64,000 nucleotides of DNA from Paenibacillus silvestris (GTDB lineage: Bacteria; Bacillota; Bacilli; Paenibacillales; NBRC-103111). Positions 8,159 through 17,425 of the stretch are shown here, one piece after another. The stretch covers positions 62,001 to 126,000 of the forward strand of contig NZ_WTUZ01000022.1 in NCBI RefSeq assembly GCF_009882985.1, written 5' to 3'. The translations under genes were made by a program, and so were the position numbers. A model generated the notes under the pieces. The model was not told the DNA's origin and made no database searches. It saw only the letters and a program-made list of their open reading frames with translations. Position 1 is the first letter of the stretch. Each line of letters starts with the position of its first letter.

Positions 8159-8935
8159 TCACGCTCGTTTCGACATATTTTTGTTAATGAGCCCTGCATA
8201 GTAGCCAGCTCCAAAGCCATTGTCTATGTTCACGACAGAGATACCTGGCGAACAACTGTTTAACATCGACAGGAGTGGAGCGACACCTGCAAGGTGTGCA
8301 CCATAACCGATGCTCGTCGGAACGGCAACGATAGGCTTGGACACGAGCCCGCCAAGCACGCTGGCGAGCGCGCCTTCCATGCCGGCGACGCAGACAATCG
8401 CGTTTGCACCGCGAATAAGTTCCAGCCGGCGGAAGAGCCGGTGAATGCCGGCAACACCAACGTCGAACACACGTTCGACGTGGCTGCCCAGGCATTCTGC
8501 CGTAAGAGCGGCCTCCTCCGCCACGGGGAGGTCGGAGGTGCCTGCGCACACGACGGCGATGTAGCCGTCGTGGACTTTCAACATCGGCCGCTTGAACCAA
8601 GTAAGCGACCTAGCTGTTTCGTGGTAGGTAACACCTTCCACGGCAGCGACAACATGGGCGGCTTTGACCGCGTCGACCCGCGTAGCAAGCACGCGGTCGG
8701 TGTGCTCCATCAGCCGCCGAAAAATAGCCTCGATCTGCTCGGCGGTTTTGCCTTCCCCGAAAATGACCTCGGGGAAGCCAGTGCGCTTCTCGCGATCGAT
8801 GTCCAGCTGGGCAAATCCAAGGTCAAGGTTGCCGGGGCCTTCGCCGCCGCCCTCCTTGATGATTTGCCTTTTGGCTTCTTCGACGTCCAGATCGCCCGTC
8901 TGTACGAGCTTCAAAATCTTTTCCAAGTCCATCAT
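8159..8935 (-). CDS. larB: Nickel-pincer cofactor biosynthesis protein LarB
   Basis: LarB carboxylates and hydrolyses nicotinic acid adenine dinucleotide to pyridinium-3,5-biscarboxylate mononucleotide, the first step of the pathway. The 258-aa protein shows the PurE-like C-terminal domain (VVCAGTSDLPVAEEAALTA, GVAGIHRLF, GMEGALASVLGGLV, PTSIGYGA). The N-terminal part (LEKILKLVQTGDLDVEEA) is typical. The ATG overlaps the larE stop by 4 bp, implying translational coupling. The middle of the gene (about 8300-8700) is visibly richer in G and C than its neighbours, which produces long open frames on other strands; those are shadows. Confidence 0.93.
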   Translation of the reverse strand: MMDLEKILKLVQTGDLDVEEAKRQIIKEGGGEGPGNLDLGFAQLDIDREKRTGFPEVIFGEGKTAEQIEAIFRRLMEHTDRVLATRVDAVKAAHVVAAVEGVTYHETARSLTWFKRPMLKVHDGYIAVVCAGTSDLPVAEEAALTAECLGSHVERVFDVGVAGIHRLFRRLELIRGANAIVCVAGMEGALASVLGGLVSKPIVAVPTSIGYGAHLAGVAPLLSMLNSCSPGISVVNIDNGFGAGYYAGLINKNMSKRA

Positions 8936-9780
8936 AAGGATGCTTCTTTCACCTTTTCTTTGGTTTCCTTAGACAGCACTTCGTTCATGCTGCCAGTTCG
9001 GTAGCCTTGCAGATCCAGCGTTACGTAAGTAAAGCCGAGCTTACTGAACTTTTCATAGATCGCGTCGCGGTGCTCCACCACTTTATGTATTTCATCCGGC
9101 ATGACTTCGATCCGGGCAATTTTCTCATGGTGACGCACGCGTACCTGATATAAACCAAGCTGCGAAAGGAAGTACTCGCCTTCGTCCAGTTGGTCAATTT
9201 TCCATTTCTCAATTTGTGTTCCGTAGGGGATGCGGGAGGACAGACACGCAAAAGACGGTTTATTCCAAGTCCGTAAACCTAGTTCTTTGGAAAGTTGTCT
9301 GATTTCATCTTTGGTCATTCCAGCCTCTTGCAGCGTACTGCGGACACCTTGCTCGTTCTTGGCTTGCAGCCCCGGCCTATAATCACCGAGATCGTCCATA
9401 TTTGAGCCATCCAGAATGTAGGGATATCCTAATTCTTTGGCTAGTTGCTGCAGATGTGAATAAAGACCCGTTTTGCAATGGTAGCAGCGGTCCGGATTAT
9501 TGGCGACGAAATTAGCGTTCTCCAATTCTTTGACCTCTGTTTTGTACAGTGGGACACCAATCTGTTCAGCAAGCTCGACGGCTGCATCGAACTCCCGTGA
9601 TGGGAATGTTTCGGATGCGGCTGTGACCGCTAGAACTTGATCACCGAGCTCTTGCTGCGCACGCTTGAGGACAAAAGTGCTGTCTACTCCGCCTGAGAAG
9701 GCGATTAATACGCGACCCATGCCTCTTAAAATTTCGCCAAGCTTGCGATCCTTCTCGCGCGTTACTTCTTGTATGCTCAT
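8932..9780 (-). CDS. larE: ATP-dependent sacrificial sulfur transferase LarE
   Basis: LarE activates the pincer precursor with ATP and donates sulfur to make the bis-thiocarboxylate. The 282-aa protein has the PP-loop SGGVDS at residues 29-34, the conserved RCYHCK (Cys99, Cys102), and FACLSSRIPYG, whose Cys179 aligns with the sacrificial cysteine of the Lactobacillus plantarum enzyme. It is the first gene of the minus-strand larEBC1 operon and overlaps larB by 4 bp. No larA (lactate racemase) is in the window. Confidence 0.93.
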   Translation of the reverse strand: MSIQEVTREKDRKLGEILRGMGRVLIAFSGGVDSTFVLKRAQQELGDQVLAVTAASETFPSREFDAAVELAEQIGVPLYKTEVKELENANFVANNPDRCYHCKTGLYSHLQQLAKELGYPYILDGSNMDDLGDYRPGLQAKNEQGVRSTLQEAGMTKDEIRQLSKELGLRTWNKPSFACLSSRIPYGTQIEKWKIDQLDEGEYFLSQLGLYQVRVRHHEKIARIEVMPDEIHKVVEHRDAIYEKFSKLGFTYVTLDLQGYRTGSMNEVLSKETKEKVKEASL

Positions 9781-9870
9781 GTTTCTTTCCTCCCATACAG
9801 CCTATATGTAAATAGCTGAGCTGTTTTGGTCCATCTAGATAAGTGTATCACAACTGGCTGGCAAAGTGGA

Positions 9871-9898
9871 TTGTTTTGTCAGGCTTTCGTGATATAAT
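9871..9898 (+). promoter_or_regulatory. Probable sigma-A promoter of lipA
   Basis: TTGTTT (9871-9876), a 16-bp spacer, and a perfect TATAAT (9893-9898), 38 bp before the lipA start. Confidence 0.6.
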
Positions 9899-9936
9899 AA
9901 CAACATTGAGAAACCAAATAAAAGGCGGGAAATATA

Positions 9937-10812
9937 ATGCCTACAAAACCATTAGAGAGAAAACCAGACTGGTTAAAAATTAATCTGAAAACAGATGAAA
10001 ATTTCAAAGAAATAAAATCAATGATGCGTTCGAAGACGCTGCATACGGTTTGTGAAGAAGCTAAATGCCCAAACATCCACGAGTGCTGGGCGAATCGAAC
10101 CGCTACATTCATGATTTTGGGTGACATCTGTACGCGTGCATGCCGTTTTTGCGCTGTGAAAACAGGTCTGCCTACGGAACTTGATCTCCAAGAGCCGGAA
10201 CGCGTGGCTGATGCTGCCTTACAAATGGGGCTGCGTCACTGCGTTGTAACCTCTGTTGCACGTGATGATTTGCAGGATGGGGGCGCGATGATCTTCGCGG
10301 AAACCATCAAAGCGATTCGCCGCAAACTGCCACTTTGCACTGTAGAAGTGCTGATTCCTGATTTCTTGGGTCGTGAAGAATCTTTGGCTACTGTTCTTGA
10401 AGCAAAGCCTGATATTCTAAATCACAATATGGAGACCGTGGAGCGCATGTCAGATCGCGTCCGTTCCAAGGCGAAATATCGTCGTTCGCTGGAGCTGCTT
10501 CAGCGATCCAAACGCATTGCCCCAAGCATCCCGACCAAATCTAGTGTCATGATTGGTGTAGGGGAGGAATGGGACGAGTTGCTGCAGACGATGGACGATT
10601 TGCGAGCTGTCGATTGCGATATTATGACGATTGGGCAGTATTTGCAACCATCAACAACTCATCTGGCCGTGTCCAAATATTACACGCCTGAGCAATTTGC
10701 TCTTCTAAAAGAAGAAGGCATGAAGCGCGGATTCAAGCATGTTGAGTCTGGGCCTTTGGTGCGCAGCTCTTACCATGCCCATGAGCAGGTTAAATCTGCA
10801 TCGAACGTTTAG
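9937..10812 (+). CDS. lipA: Lipoyl synthase
   Basis: A radical SAM enzyme that inserts two sulfurs into protein-bound octanoyl groups to make lipoyl cofactors. The 291-aa length is standard. The auxiliary cluster ligands are in [13 protein letters not shown], and the SAM cluster motif CxxxCxxC is in [10 protein letters not shown]. The ATG follows GGCGGGAAATATA. It is followed 40 bp later by yutD, as in other Bacillales, probably in one transcript. Confidence 0.96.
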   Translation: MPTKPLERKPDWLKINLKTDENFKEIKSMMRSKTLHTVCEEAKCPNIHECWANRTATFMILGDICTRACRFCAVKTGLPTELDLQEPERVADAALQMGLRHCVVTSVARDDLQDGGAMIFAETIKAIRRKLPLCTVEVLIPDFLGREESLATVLEAKPDILNHNMETVERMSDRVRSKAKYRRSLELLQRSKRIAPSIPTKSSVMIGVGEEWDELLQTMDDLRAVDCDIMTIGQYLQPSTTHLAVSKYYTPEQFALLKEEGMKRGFKHVESGPLVRSSYHAHEQVKSASNV

Positions 10813-10851
10813 AACACGAACGAGTCATAGAAAGGAGAGCTTCCTACCATC

Positions 10852-11178
10852 ATGATTCATATTGCCAATAAGACATATGAGCTCGTTACCGACCATAAAA
10901 ATGGCTGGAACTTTGAAGTATTCAAAGAACGCTTCAGTGAAGTATTAGAGCGTTATGATTATATTGTTGGCGATTGGGGGTACAGCCAGTTAAGGCTGAG
11001 AGGTTTCTTCAAGGAAATCCATCCCAAAGCAACGAAAGAATCCTCCATTGCGGCTCTTCAGGATTACTTGAATGAGTATTGCAACTTTGGCTGTGCATAT
11101 TTCATCATTGAAAAAGTAAATGGAAATAAACAGCAACCACAACAGGTTCCTTCTGAGCCTTCGACTACCACGACATAG
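10852..11178 (+). CDS. yutD: YutD family protein
   Basis: This 108-aa protein has the conserved YutD core (NGWNFEVFKERFSEVLERYD, YIVGDWGYSQLRLRGFF). The function is not established. Its place directly after lipA matches the usual Bacillales order and supports the call. The start follows AAAGGAGAG. The last 15 residues (Gln/Pro/Thr-rich) look disordered. Confidence 0.88.
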   Translation: MIHIANKTYELVTDHKNGWNFEVFKERFSEVLERYDYIVGDWGYSQLRLRGFFKEIHPKATKESSIAALQDYLNEYCNFGCAYFIIEKVNGNKQQPQQVPSEPSTTTT

Positions 11179-11186
11179 TAGATAGT

Positions 11187-11230
11187 AAAAGACGCCTTTC
11201 CCACTCGTAAGAGGAGGGAAGGCGTCTTTA
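11187..11230. terminator. Bidirectional terminator between yutD and NAD kinase
   Basis: A long stem (AAAGACGCCTTTCCC with GGGAAGGCGTCTTT) with T-rich tails in both directions, between convergent genes. Confidence 0.9.
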
Positions 11231-11236
11231 TGTGGT

Positions 11237-12049
11237 TTATTTTAATTCTAATCCTACAAATGCTTCACGAACCCTGTTCCAGAAAGGGAAAGGTCGGAAT
11301 CTTGCGAACTTAACTTTGACATGGGAAGCAACTCGGCAGCGAATGGAAACGACATCGTTGCGCTGCATGTACTTATGATCAAGGGAAAGCAGCATATTCT
11401 GATGTGCTTTGGGATAAATGTCACAGTGATGGTGCGCCGGCAAAATCATGGACGAGCCTAAAGTCCGGTAAACTCTATTGTTGATAGAAGCAATCTCTGC
11501 GACCTGAATGGCTTCCAAAGAAGGATGTACCATTGCTCCGCCTAAGCTTTTGTTGTAAGCTGTACTCCCCGCTGGCGACGAAATGCAGATGCCATCACCG
11601 CGGAACATTTCGAACATTTCGTCGTTGATATGCAGACGCGCAACGAGCGATACTTCGATGCCACGCAGTGTAAATTCGTTGAGAGCCAGATGTGTCTCGA
11701 CGCCATTTTCGGTCGTTATTTCGATTTCGACAACGGGATACTGAACAACGTGGAGATCATCGGGAGTGTTCACATTGAACACTAGTGAAGCTAGATGATC
11801 TAATTCGTGTGGTTTCCAATCTGCGAAAAAGCCCAGATGTCCGGTATGAAGCCCGACGAACGCAATTTCATCTAATCGATGTACATAATTATGAAAAGCT
11901 TGCAGCATCGTCCCATCTCCACCAATGGAAAGGACAATGTCGGGATTCTCTTCATCTCTTGGCATGCCGTGCTCAGCGGCGAGCGCATGGAACCGCGCTG
12001 TCAGCTCTTTGGAGATATCATCGCCTCGTTCAATGACGTTGTATTTCAA
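11237..12049 (-). CDS. nadK: NAD kinase
   Basis: Phosphorylates NAD to NADP. The 270-aa protein has the family's GGDGT motif (residues 43-47), an NE pair (ALNEFTLRG) and the ISSPAGSTAYNKSLGG segment. The start is TTG at 12049, placed by an AGGAGG site that overlaps the stop region of the upstream PilZ gene (11 bp between stop and start), so the two are translated from one message. Confidence 0.94.
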   Translation of the reverse strand: MKYNVIERGDDISKELTARFHALAAEHGMPRDEENPDIVLSIGGDGTMLQAFHNYVHRLDEIAFVGLHTGHLGFFADWKPHELDHLASLVFNVNTPDDLHVVQYPVVEIEITTENGVETHLALNEFTLRGIEVSLVARLHINDEMFEMFRGDGICISSPAGSTAYNKSLGGAMVHPSLEAIQVAEIASINNRVYRTLGSSMILPAHHHCDIYPKAHQNMLLSLDHKYMQRNDVVSIRCRVASHVKVKFARFRPFPFWNRVREAFVGLELK

Positions 12050-12060
12050 TCGTTTTCCTC

Positions 12061-12732
12061 CTATTGAAGCGTGCAGTATTTGTCAATTTCTTGCAGAATG
12101 GATTCTGGCATATGCCGAAATTTGGCAGCTACACGATAAGAATCGTTGCTGAAATTGGTCACCCTTATTATCTCACCATATGCGGTAATGGGGTGGGGAA
12201 ACCCTGATAGAATAAAGCTAAATTCGAGAAATAAGGGATAAATAAGCCGATTTGTCGTAACAAAAGAAAGACCTCCTGCACTGATATCAAGCAGCTGTCC
12301 GGAGAAAGCGACGCCCTTGCGTGCGGATAAGCCGCGAATGCCGACAATTTGAAGGGTAATTGGTGTTCGAAGGGAGATCTTGGCCCGGTTGTGCTGTCGG
12401 TTCTGATGCTGTTGAATTTCTTCGGGAATAGATAGCGTGAGGTAACAAATCGATTTTTTCAACTCAAGTTGAAGCAACTCCACGTGCGTATAGTATAAAA
12501 TTCCACGGTCTTTAAAAGAAAATTCAATAAAAGAAACATGTTCAAGTTTGTCGAATGGAAACACGCCCGAGAGCTCTAAACAAACCGTGAATGATTCTTC
12601 ACTAATTTTATCAATGTAGAAATTATCTTCATAGCAAAAAGGCTGTCCATCTTTAGACTCACCGACAACAATCAAATGACAGTCGGAGTTCGGTGCGATA
12701 TATGCCAATTCTAGTGCCTTATTCCAATCCAT
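12061..12732 (-). CDS. PilZ-domain protein, probable cyclic-di-GMP sensor
   Basis: The 223-aa protein has an N-terminal beta-rich domain like that of YcgR-type proteins (about 1-100) and a C-terminal PilZ domain (about 110-220). The second half of the PilZ signature is intact (DISAGG). The Arg-rich first half is weak: NRAKISLR stands in place of RxxxR, so binding of c-di-GMP is probable but not certain. It is cotranscribed with NAD kinase. A diguanylate cyclase gene lies 6 kb away. Confidence 0.82.
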   Translation of the reverse strand: MDWNKALELAYIAPNSDCHLIVVGESKDGQPFCYEDNFYIDKISEESFTVCLELSGVFPFDKLEHVSFIEFSFKDRGILYYTHVELLQLELKKSICYLTLSIPEEIQQHQNRQHNRAKISLRTPITLQIVGIRGLSARKGVAFSGQLLDISAGGLSFVTTNRLIYPLFLEFSFILSGFPHPITAYGEIIRVTNFSNDSYRVAAKFRHMPESILQEIDKYCTLQ

Positions 12733-12820
12733 AGCATCACCAAGTGGTTAGATTTGCATTCATGAACGCATGCACATACCGTAAGTTCTCTTCTCATAAT
12801 AATTTATAAAAGAAAATAAG

Positions 12821-12841
12821 AAAAGCCCCAAAAGGGGCTTA
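12821..12841 (-). terminator. Terminator of the glgP transcript
   Basis: A perfect hairpin (AAGCCCC AAAA GGGGCTT at 12823-12840), followed on the minus strand by TTCTTATTTTCTTTT. Confidence 0.85.
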
Positions 12842-12859
12842 ATCGAGGGAATTATACAT

Positions 12860-15415
12860 TTATTGCCACGATAATGTGCTAGTTACTAGTGAAAGTTCAA
12901 AAGAATGGGCGAAATTTGTCGAAATAGGTCGAACTCGAATGGAGAAGTGAGGCCCATGGACGAGATGCGCCGGTATACATGCTTTATATTTCTGCACATG
13001 CTCAACCAGCTCACCTGATGACTCCATGGGGATGATTCGCTGTTCCCATTTGTCACCGTTGTCTTCGTAATAAATGATTTCTACGGCTGTATCCTGCGGC
13101 CAAATAGGACCGAAAAAGATCTGTGCAGTCACTTCCTTGTTTGAAGGTTTGATTTCACATAATGGCACTTCCGTAGACAATTTGGCAGAGCGGTCATCGA
13201 TACCAATGATTTTTACTTGATACCAGTTGTTTCGGATAAATTGCTTATAATCGGCAACGTTCGTGGCAACCTCGTAGTGATTAGCCACAAATAAACGTGC
13301 TCGATCTGCTGTCGGCAAGTAGGTTTCTTCCGTGTAATCCTGCACCATACGATGTGTATTATACAAAGGACTAAGCGATTGGATGGATCGCTTCATTCGG
13401 CTAATCCATTGATGCGGGAGATTTCCCTGATTGTAGTACAGAGGGATAATTTCTTTCTCCAAAATGTGATAAATAGACTGGGTATTTTCTTTCTCCTGCA
13501 CAGCCCAATCGGCCGTACCTGTTGAACCAATAGCCCAACCGTTCGTCCCGTTATAGCCTTCCTCCCACCAACCGTCAAGCACGCTGAAATTCAGAACGCC
13601 GTTCATTGCCGCTTTCTGCCCGCTTGTGCCACTGGCTTCAAGAGGTCTTCGAGGGTTGTTCAACCAGACATCTACGCCCTGTACGAGATAGCGAGCCATA
13701 TTCATGTCGTAGTTCTCGAGCATCACGACTTTGCCTTCGAATTCTTTCATTTTGGAAACACGGTAAATTTCACGGATCAACTCCTGACCTGGATAGTCAG
13801 CAGGGTGAGCTTTGCCGGCAAAAATGAACTGTATCGGCCGTTCAGGATCATTAATTAGCTTCTTAAGCCGGTACAAATCGTTAAAGATCAGATTAGCCCG
13901 CTTGTAGGTTGCAAATCGTCTAGCGAATCCAATTGTCAAAGCTTTTGGATTCAGATAATGTCTAACTTCTTCAATCCGCTGCTCTGATTCTCCATTGCGC
14001 CTGCGCTGCTCCATCAAATTCTGGCGAGCGAAGTTGACTAAATCATCTTTCAACTGCTGGTGCACCTTCCAGATGGATTCATCGGGGATCACTTCAACTT
14101 GCTGCCATTGATGCTTATTGGCTTGCTCTTCTCTCCATGTGCCAGGAAGGAAGCGGTCTAGAAGCTCTTTCCAGCTAGGTGCAGTCCATGTGTCCAGATG
14201 AACACCATTCGTAATAGAGCCGATTGGAACTTCACTGGCATCAATGTTTCCGTGAAATTCTTTGAACATTTCACGGGAAACTTGCCCATGCAGTTTACTG
14301 ACACCATTGCGCAGTCCGGCTGTATTCATAGCCAAATGAGTCATATTAAATTGGCCTGTGTGATGGTCAAGTCCCAGAGCTATAATCGCCTGCTTGTGGC
14401 GTGACAGCTCGTAAAATAGAGGTCCGAGATAATGCTCTACCATCCCGATGGAGAACGTGTCATGGCCCGCTGGAACGGGCGTATGGGTGGTAAACACGGT
14501 AGCCGAGCGGACAGTTTCGACGGCAACGTGGAAGGGCAGACCTAGATGAAGCAATTCCTTCAAGCGCTCCAAAGTGAGGAAAGCGGCGTGACCTTCGTTG
14601 ATGTGATACACATTGGGGTAAATGCCCAGTGCGCGAAGCGCCTTGACGCCGCCAATCCCAAGCACGATTTCCTGCGCAATGCGCGTATCCTGATTCCCGC
14701 CATATAGTTGTGCGGTCAGTTCTTTATCCGCGGGCTGATTAGCCTCATGATCGGCGTCGAGTAAATAGATCTGGTTGCGCCCGACCTGCACCTGCCAAAC
14801 CTGCAAAGTGATTGCCCTGCCCGGCATGTCAATCGTAATCGTAAGAGGAGCACCTTGATGAATAACAGGGGCAATCGGAAGCTTCGAAAAGTCATAATCG
14901 TATAAATGGCTTTGTTGTCCGCCGGAAGCATCGATTTTTTGCGTAAAGTATCCTTTTTTATAAAGAAGGCCAACACCGACTAATGGAATCCCCAAATCAC
15001 TTGCTGATTTGGCGTGATCGCCTGCCAAGATGCCGAGGCCACCTGAATAGATCGGTAAAGATTCATGGAAGCCGAATTCGGCAGAAAAATAGGCAACTTT
15101 GACGTACCCTCGATCTCCGTGCTTTTCTTGAAACCAAGTTGGGCCATTTAAATAGGCATCGAACCTGTCGATCACTTGTCGATACTGGGTTAGAAATTCC
15201 GTGTTATGACTTAAAGCATCAAGTCTAGCATCATCTAAGTCGTAAAGGAGGCGAACGGGATTATGGCCGGTTTGAGCCCATTTCACAGGATCCATTTGTG
15301 CAAAAAGCTCTAAAGCATCATAGTTCCAGCTAAACCATAGATTAATGGCTAACTCGGATAAGCGCTCAATTGCAGGAGGCAATGTTTTGGCTACTCGAAG
15401 GACGGAGTTTTGCAT
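12860..15415 (-). CDS. glgP: Alpha-glucan (glycogen/starch) phosphorylase
   Basis: Releases glucose-1-phosphate from alpha-1,4-glucans using pyridoxal phosphate. The 851-aa protein belongs to the more distant alpha-glucan phosphorylase group: the N-terminal domain begins LPPAIERLSELAINLWFSWN, then comes YFSAEFGFHESLPIYSGGLG, and the pyridoxal-phosphate lysine region reads ASGTSGQKAAMNG. HINEGHAAF and FTTHTPVPAGHD are also present. The ATG follows AAAGGGAG. It is not in a glycogen-synthesis operon; it lies 57 bp after spoVV on the same strand and may be read through from it. It could serve glycogen use during sporulation or stationary phase (inference). Confidence 0.93.
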   Translation of the reverse strand: MQNSVLRVAKTLPPAIERLSELAINLWFSWNYDALELFAQMDPVKWAQTGHNPVRLLYDLDDARLDALSHNTEFLTQYRQVIDRFDAYLNGPTWFQEKHGDRGYVKVAYFSAEFGFHESLPIYSGGLGILAGDHAKSASDLGIPLVGVGLLYKKGYFTQKIDASGGQQSHLYDYDFSKLPIAPVIHQGAPLTITIDMPGRAITLQVWQVQVGRNQIYLLDADHEANQPADKELTAQLYGGNQDTRIAQEIVLGIGGVKALRALGIYPNVYHINEGHAAFLTLERLKELLHLGLPFHVAVETVRSATVFTTHTPVPAGHDTFSIGMVEHYLGPLFYELSRHKQAIIALGLDHHTGQFNMTHLAMNTAGLRNGVSKLHGQVSREMFKEFHGNIDASEVPIGSITNGVHLDTWTAPSWKELLDRFLPGTWREEQANKHQWQQVEVIPDESIWKVHQQLKDDLVNFARQNLMEQRRRNGESEQRIEEVRHYLNPKALTIGFARRFATYKRANLIFNDLYRLKKLINDPERPIQFIFAGKAHPADYPGQELIREIYRVSKMKEFEGKVVMLENYDMNMARYLVQGVDVWLNNPRRPLEASGTSGQKAAMNGVLNFSVLDGWWEEGYNGTNGWAIGSTGTADWAVQEKENTQSIYHILEKEIIPLYYNQGNLPHQWISRMKRSIQSLSPLYNTHRMVQDYTEETYLPTADRARLFVANHYEVATNVADYKQFIRNNWYQVKIIGIDDRSAKLSTEVPLCEIKPSNKEVTAQIFFGPIWPQDTAVEIIYYEDNGDKWEQRIIPMESSGELVEHVQKYKACIPAHLVHGPHFSIRVRPISTNFAHSFELSLVTSTLSWQ

Positions 15416-15472
15416 ACGGTATGTTCACTCCCTTTATGATTATCATTGTTTTTATCATGGTAATTACCCATA

Positions 15473-16711
15473 TTATCTTGTTCCACCAACCTTTTCATAC
15501 ACGAGTCTAAGTAAGGAATATGCAGCAAAGAGCCCCGCAATGACAGTAAAAGAAGCCAAGATAACGGTTCCACTCACAGGGAGCAGGAGCCTGAGGTAAC
15601 TGAGAACGGGAGATGATGGATCATACTGGGGCATGAAAACCGTTTTGGCGTCTCGGAAGGCCTGCATAGGCTCCCAAATAATGAGTACAATGGCTGCAGA
15701 GACCAAGGCATGGATAAAACGGGAGATCAAAAACGGCATATAGCGCAAGTTGGTATGACTCAAAAGGCTAACAATCTGCGCATGAACCGACATGCCGCCC
15801 CATGACAAAATGAATGCCCCGATGGCAACCTTGCTGGATAGAGCCAGTTCTGCCGGAGCATTGCCAGCAGCCTTCGCCCCAATTGTCACCTCGAATAGGC
15901 CATTCATGACGGCTTGCGACAGCTGGGGTGGAAGTCCTGTGAAGCGTAACAGGTAGTCAATGAGCAGGTACATGGCATTCATGACCTTGGCTTCTGTTAA
16001 GACTTCCAGTACGACGGAGAAGAAGACAACTAGTCCACCTACAACAAAAATTAAATTTAACGATTGAAGGATGGATTGGCTGAGGAGTGTGCCTATAGAT
16101 CTGCCATCGGAGATGCGTGCAAGATGCATGGAATCAAATGCACGTTTCCATATCCAGCCTTGGCTGACGCTCTTTTGCTGGGTAGGCGGGCTTTTCCGGC
16201 CATGAAATCGCATCATAAGCCCAATCATGAGGGAGCCTCCGTAGTGGGCTACAGCCAGAATGATAGCTAAAGAGGCGTCATGGAAGAAGCCTATCGAAAC
16301 AGCTCCAATCAAGAAGATTGGGTCTGAGCTTGTAGTAAATGCAACGAGCCGTTCGCCTTCCTCGCGGTTCACGAGCTTTTGTGACCACAGCTGGGCTGTC
16401 AACTTAGCACCGACCGGGTAGCCAGCTGCGAAGCCCATAGCGACGACGAAGCCGCCAATTCCTGGGATGCGGAAGACTGGGCGCATCATCGGATCAAGCA
16501 GCGTGCCGAAGAAGTGAACGATGCCGAAGCCAAGCATAATTTCGGAGATCACGAAGAAGGGAAAGAGTGCGGGAAAGAGCACATCCCACCAAATGGAAAC
16601 GCCGCGCAAGGCTGCTTGAAGTCCGGCATGAGGGAAGGCAAATAAGCATAGAATAATGGCAATAACAACAAAGGCCATGAGTAACGCCGCGGTAAAGTTT
16701 CTTTTCTCCAT
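15473..16711 (-). CDS. spoVV: Sporulation membrane protein SpoVV (YlbJ)
   Basis: The 412-aa polytopic membrane protein shows the YlbJ signature (LFPALFPFFVISEIMLGFG, GFAAGYPVGAKLTAQLW, repeated in the second half as AIGAFILSWGGMSVHAQI). The two similar halves match the nucleoside/dicarboxylate-transporter-like fold. In Bacillus subtilis SpoVV in the outer forespore membrane moves dipicolinic acid from the mother cell toward the forespore. The ATG follows GAGGAGGAGGTG. Expression under sigma-E is expected but I did not identify the promoter. Confidence 0.9.
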   Translation of the reverse strand: MEKRNFTAALLMAFVVIAIILCLFAFPHAGLQAALRGVSIWWDVLFPALFPFFVISEIMLGFGIVHFFGTLLDPMMRPVFRIPGIGGFVVAMGFAAGYPVGAKLTAQLWSQKLVNREEGERLVAFTTSSDPIFLIGAVSIGFFHDASLAIILAVAHYGGSLMIGLMMRFHGRKSPPTQQKSVSQGWIWKRAFDSMHLARISDGRSIGTLLSQSILQSLNLIFVVGGLVVFFSVVLEVLTEAKVMNAMYLLIDYLLRFTGLPPQLSQAVMNGLFEVTIGAKAAGNAPAELALSSKVAIGAFILSWGGMSVHAQIVSLLSHTNLRYMPFLISRFIHALVSAAIVLIIWEPMQAFRDAKTVFMPQYDPSSPVLSYLRLLLPVSGTVILASFTVIAGLFAAYSLLRLVYEKVGGTR

Positions 16712-16864
16712 ATGGAAATCTACACCTCCTCCTCAACTATATGAAAGGAATGGGACATACATGCCGGCCTAAAAAACTTAGACTTTGGTGCTGTTATGTA
16801 AATGTATTTATGGTAAAATAGGACTAGTAATAGTCTTATATCCTAGGCCGCGGGAGTGATTCAA

Positions 16865-16963
16865 ATGACAAGTGTCATCGTCGGTTTGGTCGTTTGTATG
16901 TTCGTGTTTGTCATTCGAGAAACGCTCATGCATGCAGGGGATGAGGATATTGAAAACTATTAA
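16865..16963 (+). CDS. Small single-pass membrane protein, 32 aa
   Basis: A short open frame with a GGGAG ribosome binding site 9 bp before ATG. It encodes MTSVIVGLVVCMFVFVIRET and then an acidic tail ending EDIENY. About residues 3-17 form one hydrophobic helix. It lies 27 bp before the truncated haemoglobin start and probably shares its transcript. I do not recognise it. The combination of Shine-Dalgarno site, hydrophobic helix and position makes it a credible gene. Confidence 0.6.
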   Translation: MTSVIVGLVVCMFVFVIRETLMHAGDEDIENY

Positions 16964-16990
16964 GTAATTATGAGCAGAGAGGTTCTCACC

Positions 16991-17383
16991 ATGTCAGAGC
17001 AAGAACGCAATACGTTGTTTGAGTTGATGGGGGGAGCAGAGACGGTTCGCCGGATTGTGGAGGCTTTTTATCCCAAAGTGCTGAAGAATCCTTTATTAGC
17101 GCCCCTGTTCCCTTCGGATATTGAGCCCGTTATGGATAAGCAATATATGTTTTTAAGCCAATTTTTCGGAGGCCCGACGCTGTATTCGGATGTCCATGGC
17201 CATCCAATGATGAGAGGAAGGCATATGGCTTTTCCTATCACAGTGGAACGTGCAGATGCGTGGCTAAGCTGCATGGCTGAAGCGATGGAGGAAGTGGGTT
17301 TACCGCAGGAACTTCGCGAATTTTTGCTGCAACGCTTGAAAGGTTCTGCTTATCATTTTGTGAACACACCTGAAGGAGAATAG
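16991..17383 (+). CDS. Group II truncated haemoglobin
   Basis: The 130-aa protein (start MSEQERN, with AGAGAGG 8 bp upstream; the frame is open back to 16970 but lacks a site there) matches TrHbO-type globins. Features are LFELMGGAETVRRIVEAFYPKV, the conserved PLFPSD, the QFFGGPTLYS region, and the proximal-histidine stretch RGRHMAFPIT with WLSCM downstream. Such proteins bind haem and oxygen or NO. The next gene is a DUF2225 protein, a common neighbour in Bacillales (inference from memory of gene order). Confidence 0.92.
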   Translation: MSEQERNTLFELMGGAETVRRIVEAFYPKVLKNPLLAPLFPSDIEPVMDKQYMFLSQFFGGPTLYSDVHGHPMMRGRHMAFPITVERADAWLSCMAEAMEEVGLPQELREFLLQRLKGSAYHFVNTPEGE

Positions 17384-17425
17384 TTCTAATTTCCTAGACT
17401 TTCCAGAGAAGAGGCGGGGTTCAAG

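Noticed and set aside
8294-9004. 236-codon open frame on the plus strand over larB and the start region
   Set aside because: It is antisense to the larE/larB operon and arises from the G+C-rich codons of larB; there is no ribosome binding site or recognisable domain.
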